Assembly: GCA_044868295.1 (NCBI GenBank)
Contig: JBIOWF010000103.1
Span: 1-22,860 of the forward strand
DNA length: 22,860 nt
From: JBIOWF01 sp044868295
GTDB lineage: Bacteria; Actinomycetota; Actinomycetes; Streptosporangiales; Streptosporangiaceae
Reading direction: 5' to 3'
The first letter of the stretch is position 1. Every line of letters starts with the position of its first letter. Positions 1 to 6,679 of this stretch are shown here, one piece after another. The notes beneath the pieces are model-generated. The model had not been told where the DNA came from, made no database searches, and saw nothing but the letters and a program-made list of their open reading frames with translations. A program made the position numbers and the translations under genes.

Positions 1-2
1 AG

Positions 3-1514
3 ACCCTCTGGGCCCGAATGTCGATCTTCTCCGGCCATTTCGATCTCCCGGCCGCCGAAGCCGTGTGCGCCGACGGGGAGATCGCGGCCGAGGAGGTCCT
101 GTATCTGGTGGCCGCTCTCGTGGACAAGTCGCTGCTGCTGCGCGAGGAACACGACGGCCAGGTCCGTTACCGCATGCTGGAGACCCTGCGCCAGTTCGGC
201 CAGGAAAAGCTGGGCGGCCCCGAGGAACGCCTGCGCCTGGCGGGCCGGCACCGCGACTGGTACCGGCGGCTGATCGAGCAGGCCGCCGAGGAGTGGTTCG
301 GACCCGAGCAGGTGTCCTGGTTCGACCGCCTGCGGCTGGAGCAGTCCAACATCCGCGCCGCTCTGGCGTTCTGCCTGCACGAGCCGGGAGAGGAGGAGGC
401 CGGGCTGGAGATGGCCACCCGGCTGAACCTGCCCCACTGGCTGGCCAACTCCTTCTTCAACGAGGGACGCCACTGGCTGGACCTCCTGCTGCGGGCGGCG
501 CCCGAGGGCACCGTCGCCCAGGCCAGAGGCCTCTACACGTACGCCTGGCTCGCCCTCATCCAGGGCGACAACGCGATGGCCCTGCCCATGCTGGACCAAA
601 GCGAGGTCCTGGCCACGCGGACCGCCGACCCGCAGAGCCTCGCCTACGTGTCTCACCTGCACGGCATGGCGGCGGTGTTCAGGGACGACATGCCGGAAGC
701 GGCACGACGGCTCGACGAGGCGCTGACGCGGCACACCGCGGGCGGCGACCGGTTCGGGATCGTGATGTCCGAACTTCCGCTGGCCCTGGCCTTGCACAGG
801 CAGGGCGAGACCGAGCGCCCGGTGGTGCTGTTCAAGGACTGCCTGGCGATGACCGAGGCCCACGGCGAGAGCTGGTGCCGGGCCTGGGCGCTGACCCTGC
901 TCGCCATCGAGATGTGGCGGCGCGGGGAGAGCCGCCGGGCGACGTCCCTGGCGCGGGAGAGCCTGCTGCTCAACCGCGCGCTGGACGACCGGCACAACAT
1001 GACGCTCGACATCGAGGTGCTGGCCTGGATCGCCGCCGACGTCGGCGAGCACGTCCACGCGGCCCGGCTGCTGGGTGCCGCCGAGAGCGTGGCCCACACG
1101 GTCGGGATCGCCGTGCTCCACTTCGCTATCCATGCCAAATATCACAAGAGGTGCGAAGAGCTGCTGCGCGAGGTGATGGGGGACGCGAAGTTCACCCACG
1201 CCTTCGATTTCGGCCGCCGGCTGACCCTTGAGGAGACCGTCGGCGAGGCGCTGGGCGAGCGGCAGGCGGAACCGCGGCAGCCGCCCACGCCGGGCGGGAC
1301 CCGGTCACCGCTGACCCGGCGCGAGGACGAGATCGCCGCACTGATCGCCCAGGGGCTGAGCAACAAGGAGATCGCCGCCAAGCTCGTGATCTCCCAGCGC
1401 ACCGCCGAAGGCCACGTCGAGCGCATCCTGGCCAAGCTGTCGTTCACCTCCCGCGCCCAGATCGCGGCATGGGTGGCGAGCCAGAACGCCCCGGACCAGC
1501 CGAACCAGGGCTGA
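3..1514 (+). CDS. LuxR-family transcriptional regulator with ATPase/TPR-type architecture, 3' part only
   Basis: The reading frame is open from base 3, ahead of the first ATG at 18, so the gene enters from the left and its N-terminal part is missing. The first visible residues (LWARMSIFSGHFDL, then a winged-helix-like stretch ending LRQFGQEKL) match the region that follows the NTPase domain in large predicted-ATPase LuxR regulators. A long helical, TPR-like middle follows. The last ~65 residues are a clear LuxR/GerE helix-turn-helix: LTRREDEIAALIAQGLSNKE, then TAEGHVERILAKL. The protein probably acts as a cytoplasmic, signal-responsive DNA-binding regulator. Its ligand and targets cannot be read here. 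It is convergent with glgP, with a strong hairpin between them, so no functional link to the glycogen genes is implied. Confidence 0.88.
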   Translation, partial: TLWARMSIFSGHFDLPAAEAVCADGEIAAEEVLYLVAALVDKSLLLREEHDGQVRYRMLETLRQFGQEKLGGPEERLRLAGRHRDWYRRLIEQAAEEWFGPEQVSWFDRLRLEQSNIRAALAFCLHEPGEEEAGLEMATRLNLPHWLANSFFNEGRHWLDLLLRAAPEGTVAQARGLYTYAWLALIQGDNAMALPMLDQSEVLATRTADPQSLAYVSHLHGMAAVFRDDMPEAARRLDEALTRHTAGGDRFGIVMSELPLALALHRQGETERPVVLFKDCLAMTEAHGESWCRAWALTLLAIEMWRRGESRRATSLARESLLLNRALDDRHNMTLDIEVLAWIAADVGEHVHAARLLGAAESVAHTVGIAVLHFAIHAKYHKRCEELLREVMGDAKFTHAFDFGRRLTLEETVGEALGERQAEPRQPPTPGGTRSPLTRREDEIAALIAQGLSNKEIAAKLVISQRTAEGHVERILAKLSFTSRAQIAAWVASQNAPDQPNQG

Positions 1515-1523
1515 TCCGGGCCG

Positions 1524-1555
1524 CGAACGCCGGTCTCCGGCGAGACCGGCGTTCG
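1524..1555. terminator. Strong perfect hairpin between convergent genes
   Basis: A 14-bp perfect inverted repeat (CGAACGCCGGTCTC at 1524-1537, its complement at 1542-1555) has a 4-base CGGC loop. It starts 10 bases after the LuxR stop and lies 33 bases from the glgP stop on the other strand. There is no T-run, which is common in high-GC actinomycetes. The position between two converging genes fits a bidirectional terminator. Confidence 0.75.
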
Positions 1556-1587
1556 GGTGGGGCAAGCCGTACGGGATCTGGAGTGGA

Positions 1588-4185
1588 CTACCGCAGAGTG
1601 CCGTTGGTCATTCCGGCGGGCTCCTCCGGGACGGCGATGAGGCCGAGCTCCGCGGGGGACGCCATCAGCGGATGCGAGGGCACGACACGGACGGTGTAGC
1701 CGAAGGCGCCGGTGCGGTCGAGAGGCAGGATCCCGGTGTAGTACGCCCTGCCGTCGTCACCGGCCGAGTCGGCCTTGAGCACCGCGTAGGCGGGGTTGAT
1801 CAGCTCGTCGTGCGCGCCCACCCGCCCGTAGGCGGCCTGGACCTGGACGTCCTCGGGGGACAACTCCCCCAGGGCGATCGTCGCCCGCAATTCGAGACGG
1901 GCGCCCAGCTCCGGCGTGTCGCCGATCCCGGAGGCCTCGACGTGCTCGACCCGGACACCCGGCCACGCCCGGCTGACCCGCAGCTTCCAGGCGGCGAACG
2001 CCTTGGCGCTCTGGTAGCCGTCAGCGGAGAGCCTGCGCGCGGACCCGGCTGCCGGGCTGTAGAGGTCGACGACGTAGTCGCGGAGCATGCGCCCGGCGAG
2101 AACCTTGGGGCCGAGCGAGCTCAGCGTGTGCTTCACCATCTCCAGCCAGCGCCGGGGCAGCCCGTCGGCGGCCCGATCGTAGAAGCGGTCGGCGACCTCT
2201 CGCTCGATCAGGTCGTAGAGGGCGACCGCCTCCAGTTCGTCACGGCGGTCGGGGTCCTCGACGCCGTCGGCGGTGGGGATGGCCCAGCCGTTGTTGCCGT
2301 CGTACCACTCGTCCCACCACCCGTCCCTGATGGACAGGTTGAGGCCGCCGTTGAGGGCGGCCTTCATGCCGGAGGTGCCGCAGGCCTCCAGCGGGCGCAG
2401 GGGGTTGTTCATCCACACGTCGCAACCCGTGACGAGCAGCCGGCCGAGGGCCATGTCGTAGTCGGGCAGGAAGACGATGCGGTGCCGTACGTCCTCCATG
2501 TCGGCGAATTTGATGATCTGCTGGATGAGCTTCTTGCCGCCCTCGTCCGCCGGATGGGCCTTGCCCGCGATCACGATCTGCACCGGCTTGTGCGGGTCGA
2601 GCAGCAGTTCGCGCAGCCGGTCGGGGTCCTTGAGCATGAGCGTCAGCCGCTTGTAGGAGGGCACCCGCCGGGCGAAGCCGATCGTCAGCACGTCCGGATC
2701 CAGCACGTCGTCGGTCCAGCCCAGCTCGGCCTCGGACGCGCCGCGCTCCCGCCAGGACCGCTTGATGCGCTTGCGCGCCTCGTCGACCAGGCGGCCCCGC
2801 AACTTGCCGCGGATCTCCCAGATGTCGCGGTCGGCGAGCTTCTGCACGCCCTCCCAGCCCTGCGCCTTGTCGACCAGCGAGGGCAGCTCCTTGCCCGCCA
2901 GCTCCATGACCTCACGGCCGACCCAGGTCGGGGCGTGCACCCCGTTGGTGATCGAGCCGATCGGGACCTCGTCGATGTCGAAGCCCGGCCACAACCCCTG
3001 GAACATCTCCCTGCTGACCTGGCCGTGCAGGACGGACACGCCGTTGACCCGCTGAGCCAGCCGCATGCCCATGACGGCCATGTTGAAGATCGCCTTCTCG
3101 CCGTCCACGGTGTCCGGCTCGGCGCCGAGCTCAAGGATGCGATCCACGTCCACGGTCGGCCACGCGTTGGCCCCGCCGAACTGCTTGGCGATCATGTCGG
3201 CCGGGAAGCGGTCGATTCCGGCGGGAACGGGCGTGTGGGTGGTGAACACCGTGCCGGCGCGGACGGCCTCGATGGCTTCCTCGAACGAGAGCCTGGCCTC
3301 GGTCAGCTCACGGATCCGCTCAAGACCCAGGAAACCGGCGTGGCCCTCGTTGGTGTGGAAGACCTCGGGCTCGGGATGGCCGGTGATGCGGCAGTAGGCC
3401 CGCAGCGCCCGGACGCCGCCGATGCCGAGCAGCAGCTCCTGCATGAGGCGGTGGTCGCCCCCGCCGCCGTAGAGGCGGTCGGTCACGTCCCGGGCGGCGG
3501 TGTCGTTCTCGGCGACGTCGGAGTCGAGCAGCAGCAGCGGGATCCGGCCGACCTGGGCCACCCAGATCTGCGCGTGCAGGGTGCGCGGACCCGGCAGGCC
3601 GATCCTGATTCGGGCCGCGGAGCCGTCCTCCTCCTTCAGGAGCGTCAGCGGCAGCCCTCCGGGGTCGAGCGAGGGGTAGTGCTCAAGCTGCCAGCCCTCG
3701 GGCGAAAGCGACTGCGAGAAGTAGCCGTGACGGTAGAGCAGGCCGACCCCGAGGATCGGCACGCCCAGGTCGCTGGCCGCCTTCAGGTGGTCACCGGCCA
3801 GGATGCCAAGACCGCCCGAGTACTGCGGCAGCGCGGCGGCGATGCCGTACTCCGGCGAGAAGTAGCCGATCGCGGCGGGAGCGTCGCCGAGCGACTGGTA
3901 CCAGCGCGGCGCGGTCATGTACTCCCGCAGGTCGTCCGCCGCGTCCGCGAGTTTGCGGAGGAAGCGGCGGTCCTGGGCGAGGGCGTGCAGCCGGTCGGCC
4001 TCGACCGCGCCGAGCAGCGCGACCGGGTCGTGGCCGACCCGCTCCCAGACCTCCGGGTCCACCTCGGCGAACAGGTCCGTCGTCTCCGGGTGCCATGACC
4101 AGCGGAGGTTGTGGACCAGCTCGCCCAGCGGCGCGAGCTCGGACGGGAGGACAGTGCGGACGGTGAACCTGCGAATTGCTCTCAC
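1588..4185 (-). CDS. glgP: Alpha-glucan (glycogen/maltodextrin) phosphorylase
   Basis: This 865-residue protein belongs to the GT35 phosphorylase family, which releases glucose-1-phosphate from alpha-1,4-glucans using pyridoxal phosphate. The actinobacterial-type N-terminus is clear (RAIRRFTVRT, then NLRWSWHPET). Other family segments are YFSPEYGI, GLGILAGDH, HTNEGHAGFL and TTHTPVPAGIDRF. The cofactor-lysine region near the C-terminal third reads EACGTSGMKAALNGGLN. The length is normal for this subgroup. The start is a GTG whose ribosome site is weak, but the N-terminus matches the family. It is divergent from the glgE operon across a 407-base region and supplies the degradative arm to the GlgE/GlgB synthetic arm. 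Confidence 0.95.
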   Translation of the reverse strand: MRAIRRFTVRTVLPSELAPLGELVHNLRWSWHPETTDLFAEVDPEVWERVGHDPVALLGAVEADRLHALAQDRRFLRKLADAADDLREYMTAPRWYQSLGDAPAAIGYFSPEYGIAAALPQYSGGLGILAGDHLKAASDLGVPILGVGLLYRHGYFSQSLSPEGWQLEHYPSLDPGGLPLTLLKEEDGSAARIRIGLPGPRTLHAQIWVAQVGRIPLLLLDSDVAENDTAARDVTDRLYGGGGDHRLMQELLLGIGGVRALRAYCRITGHPEPEVFHTNEGHAGFLGLERIRELTEARLSFEEAIEAVRAGTVFTTHTPVPAGIDRFPADMIAKQFGGANAWPTVDVDRILELGAEPDTVDGEKAIFNMAVMGMRLAQRVNGVSVLHGQVSREMFQGLWPGFDIDEVPIGSITNGVHAPTWVGREVMELAGKELPSLVDKAQGWEGVQKLADRDIWEIRGKLRGRLVDEARKRIKRSWRERGASEAELGWTDDVLDPDVLTIGFARRVPSYKRLTLMLKDPDRLRELLLDPHKPVQIVIAGKAHPADEGGKKLIQQIIKFADMEDVRHRIVFLPDYDMALGRLLVTGCDVWMNNPLRPLEACGTSGMKAALNGGLNLSIRDGWWDEWYDGNNGWAIPTADGVEDPDRRDELEAVALYDLIEREVADRFYDRAADGLPRRWLEMVKHTLSSLGPKVLAGRMLRDYVVDLYSPAAGSARRLSADGYQSAKAFAAWKLRVSRAWPGVRVEHVEASGIGDTPELGARLELRATIALGELSPEDVQVQAAYGRVGAHDELINPAYAVLKADSAGDDGRAYYTGILPLDRTGAFGYTVRVVPSHPLMASPAELGLIAVPEEPAGMTNGTLR

Positions 4186-4197
4186 GGGGCCAGACCC

Positions 4198-4227
4198 TAG
4201 TTACTCAGCGCCACGATGCGCGACCAA
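4198..4227 (-). promoter_or_regulatory. Possible promoter for glgP
   Basis: Read on the minus strand, TTGGTC (4227-4222) and TAACTA (4203-4198) are separated by 18 bases, resembling -35 and -10 boxes. Transcription would begin a few bases before the GTG at 4185, giving a near-leaderless message, which fits the lack of a good ribosome site. The match to consensus is only partial. Confidence 0.3.
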
Positions 4228-4431
4228 ACACTCCAGCGTGCCTTCAGAGCGACCGGGGACGCAGGCACTCCGATGGCGTTCCTGCTAGCGCTCTCACCAC
4301 TAGGAAACCAGATCAAACCTCACCAAATGACATGGCCAGCGGTGAACTCATCTTGATCGTACGGCCAAGCCGGGGCGGCGGCTCTGCGAAACGACGGAAT
4401 TAACCGGGCCCGGTCTTTCGTACCGACGGGT
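4228..4431. other. Intergenic region between divergent glgP and glgE, left part
   Basis: The whole gap between glgP and glgE is 407 bases. This part holds no convincing ORF. It is less GC-rich than the flanking genes around 4295-4350 and should hold the promoter of the glgE operon, but I could not assign clear -35 and -10 boxes. A TTGATC at 4353-4358 has no good partner. Confidence 0.5.
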
Positions 4432-4439
4432 AAAAGGAG
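4432..4439 (+). promoter_or_regulatory. Ribosome binding site for the small ORF upstream of glgE
   Basis: AAAAGGAG lies 4 bases before a TTG codon at 4444. It is the best Shine-Dalgarno match in the glgP-glgE gap and has no other gene to serve. glgE itself has no comparable site in front of its own start. Confidence 0.4.
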
Positions 4440-4443
4440 AGCA

Positions 4444-4596
4444 TTGGGGCACTCCCTAGGAAGAGCAGCACAGACCTGGAAAGCAGGTCTTGGCGTGTGC
4501 TGCCCGAACCACCCGAAGAACCACTTGAAGAACCAAAGATCAAGTCTTGCCCCGGAATTCCGGCGGTACCGGGCGTGCCGCCGCTACCTTAAGTGA
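4444..4596 (+). CDS. Possible 50-codon upstream ORF overlapping the glgE start
   Basis: From TTG at 4444 the frame stays open for 50 codons and stops at TGA 4594-4596, sharing bases with the glgE GTG at 4593 (GTGA junction). The peptide starts MGHSLGRAAQTWK and ends FRRYRACRRYLK. It is basic (Lys/Arg/His) with three Cys, and I do not recognise it. For: a good AAAAGGAG site and a junction typical of translational coupling. Against: third-position GC in the first half is clearly lower than in neighbouring genes, and there is no known homologue. It could be a coupling or attenuation leader rather than a functional protein. Confidence 0.35.
   Translation: MGHSLGRAAQTWKAGLGVCCPNHPKNHLKNQRSSLAPEFRRYRACRRYLK
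4465..4503 (+). promoter_or_regulatory. Bulged hairpin in the glgE leader
   Basis: GCAGCACA (4465-4472) pairs with TGTGCTGC (4496-4503), and inside it GACCTG (4473-4478) pairs with CAGGTC (4484-4489) around a GAAAG loop. That gives 14 base pairs with a single 6-base bulge on the 3' side. It lies about 90 bases before the glgE start and inside the possible upstream ORF, so ribosomes on that ORF would unfold it. There is no T-run. An attenuator or processing element is more likely than a plain terminator, but this is inference. Confidence 0.4.
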
Positions 4597-6644
4597 CGAT
4601 GATCGGAAGAATCCCAATCCAGGACATCCACCCATCCGTGGACTGCGGGCGACGTCCCGCGAAAGCGGCTGCGGGCGAAACCTTCGAGATCAGCGCCCTC
4701 GTGTTCCGTGAAGGACACGACGCGGTGGCAGCCGGGATCGTGCTGATCGACCCCGGCGGAACGCCGGGGCGGCTGCTGCCGATGCGCGAGCTCACCCCGG
4801 GCACCGACCGGTGGGGCGTGGAGGTGACCCTGCCCGAGGAGGGCGTGTGGCAGTTCCGCGTCGAGGCGTGGAGCGATCCCATCGCCACCTGGGCGCATGA
4901 CGCCGGGATCAAGATCCCCCGGGGCATGGACGCCGACCTCATGTGCGAGGAGGGCGCGCGGCTGTTCGAGCGCGCGGCGAAGGGCGCGCGGGCGGCCAAT
5001 TGCACGGTCCCGAACGGAGGCGCGGCGTGCGGCCACCGGGCGGCGTTCCTCGCGATCGCGGCGCGGCTGCGGGACGAGAACGTCGACCCGCGTGCCCGGT
5101 TCACCGTGACGCAGCTGCCCGAGACGGCGGCGCTGATCGCGGCGCACCCGCTGCGAGACCTGGTCACGAGGTCGGCCAAGCACCGAGTGGTCGTCGACCG
5201 GCGGCGAGCGCTGTACGGGTCCTGGTACGAGTTCTTCCCGAGGTCCGAGGGCGCCCTCGTCGAAGCCGACGTCGTCCCCAAGTCAGGAAATTTCCAGACT
5301 GCCGCAAAACGGCTGCCGGCCATCGCGCAGATGGGGTTCGACGTCGTCTACCTGCCGCCCGTCCACCCGATCGGCCACCAGTTCCGCAAGGGGCGCAACA
5401 ACACCCTCACCCCGGAGCAGTACGACCCCGGGTCGCCCTGGGCGATCGGCTCGGAGGAGGGCGGCCACGACGCGCTCCATCCCGACCTCGGCACCATCGA
5501 GGACTTCGACGCGTTCGTGGCCCAGGCGAGGGCTCTGGGCATGGAGATCGCCCTCGACCTGGCCCTCCAGTGCTCCCCCGACCACCCCTGGGTCAAGGAC
5601 CACCCCGAGTGGTTCAACATCCGGGCGGACGGGTCGATCGCGTACGCCGAGAACCCGCCGAAGAAGTACCAGGACATCTATCCGCTGAACTTCGACAAGG
5701 ACCCTGAGGGGATCTACGCCGAGGTGAAGCGGGTGATCAGGCACTGGGCCGACCACGGGGTGCGGATCTTCCGGGTGGACAATCCGCACACCAAGCCGGT
5801 GATCTTCTGGGAGCGGCTGCTGGCCGACTTCGCCCGTACGGACCCCGACGTGCTGTTCCTGTCCGAGGCGTTCACGCGGCCCGCGATGATGCAGGCGCTC
5901 GCCAAGATCGGGTTCCACCAGTCGTACACGTACTTCACCTGGAAGAACTCCAAGCCGGACGTGGAGGAGTACCTCACGGAGCTGGCCCAGGAGACGTCCC
6001 ACTTCCTGCGCCCGAACCTGTTCGTCAACACCCCGGACATCCTGCATGAATACCTCCAGCAGGGCGGGGTGCCCGCGTTCAAGATCAGGGCGGTCCTGGC
6101 GGCACTGACAGCACCCAGTTGGGGCGTCTACTCTGGGTATGAGTTGTCCGAGAACGTCCCGGTTCGCCCGGGCAGCGAGGAATACCTAGATAGCGAGAAA
6201 TATCAGTACAAACCTCGCGACTGGGCGGCGGCCGAGCGTGAGGGGCGGAGCCTGGCGCCGTTCATCACGAATCTCAATTTGCTGAGAAGAGCCCACCCGG
6301 CACTCCAGGAATTGCGTAACCTACGGTTCCACAGCGTCGACCAGCCGGACATGATCTGCTTCTCCAAGCGATTGCCCGGCGCCTATGACACGGCCACACG
6401 ACGGCACGGCCTAGGCGATGTGGTTCTTGCCGTGGTCAATCTGGATCCGTACAACACGCATGAGGCGACGGTTCGGCTGGACATGCCGGCCCTCGGTCTC
6501 GACTGGCAAGCCGAGTTCGTCGTCGACGACGAGCTGTCGGGCGAGTCGTACCGGTGGCGGGAAGCCAACTACGTGCGCCTCGACCCGCACATCAATCCTG
6601 CACACATCTTCACGCTGCGCAATGGGCCGACGCATCGCCCATGA
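4593..6644 (+). CDS. glgE: Alpha-1,4-glucan:maltose-1-phosphate maltosyltransferase
   Basis: This GH13_3 maltosyltransferase moves maltosyl units from maltose-1-phosphate onto the non-reducing end of alpha-1,4-glucan. At 683 residues it is close to characterised actinobacterial GlgE. The N-terminus (IGRIPIQDIHPSV, then FEISALVFREGHDAV) matches the family beta-sandwich domain. The catalytic barrel shows LPPVHPIG, KGRNNTL, FRVDNPHTKP (nucleophile Asp396), LSEAFTRP (acid/base Glu425) and NTPDILHEYL (Asp482). The start is GTG 4593, or ATG 4599 two codons later. A leaderless message from ATG is also possible, since TACCTT at 4585-4590 looks like a -10 box. It is the first clear gene of the glgE-treS-maltokinase operon. 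Confidence 0.96.
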   Translation: MTMIGRIPIQDIHPSVDCGRRPAKAAAGETFEISALVFREGHDAVAAGIVLIDPGGTPGRLLPMRELTPGTDRWGVEVTLPEEGVWQFRVEAWSDPIATWAHDAGIKIPRGMDADLMCEEGARLFERAAKGARAANCTVPNGGAACGHRAAFLAIAARLRDENVDPRARFTVTQLPETAALIAAHPLRDLVTRSAKHRVVVDRRRALYGSWYEFFPRSEGALVEADVVPKSGNFQTAAKRLPAIAQMGFDVVYLPPVHPIGHQFRKGRNNTLTPEQYDPGSPWAIGSEEGGHDALHPDLGTIEDFDAFVAQARALGMEIALDLALQCSPDHPWVKDHPEWFNIRADGSIAYAENPPKKYQDIYPLNFDKDPEGIYAEVKRVIRHWADHGVRIFRVDNPHTKPVIFWERLLADFARTDPDVLFLSEAFTRPAMMQALAKIGFHQSYTYFTWKNSKPDVEEYLTELAQETSHFLRPNLFVNTPDILHEYLQQGGVPAFKIRAVLAALTAPSWGVYSGYELSENVPVRPGSEEYLDSEKYQYKPRDWAAAEREGRSLAPFITNLNLLRRAHPALQELRNLRFHSVDQPDMICFSKRLPGAYDTATRRHGLGDVVLAVVNLDPYNTHEATVRLDMPALGLDWQAEFVVDDELSGESYRWREANYVRLDPHINPAHIFTLRNGPTHRP

Positions 6645-6679
6645 GCGCGGCCACGCACATCCGGGGAGTCAACCGTTGA
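6641..6679 (+). other. 12-codon mini-ORF bridging glgE and treS
   Basis: ATG at 6641 overlaps the glgE stop (ATGA). The frame encodes MSAATHIRGVNR and stops at TGA 6677-6679, which overlaps the treS TTG start at 6676 (TTGA). It could carry ribosomes from glgE to treS, or be coincidence. It is too short to judge by coding signal. Confidence 0.2.
6663..6668 (+). promoter_or_regulatory. Ribosome binding site that sets the treS start
   Basis: GGGGAG lies 7 bases before TTG 6676. It is the best-placed site near the start of treS, and it puts the repeat-rich N-terminal extension inside the protein. Confidence 0.6.

Noticed and set aside
1672..4098. Very long plus-strand ORF (808 codons) opposite glgP
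   Set aside because: It is an antisense shadow of a GC-rich gene. The minus strand encodes a full GlgP with family motifs, while the plus translation is low-complexity without a recognisable domain.
4464..4503. Hairpin resembling a tRNA-Ser anticodon arm (CTGGAAA loop)
   Set aside because: The five bases on either side of that loop do not pair as an anticodon stem. No acceptor, D or T arm is present. The stronger fold is a bulged hairpin.
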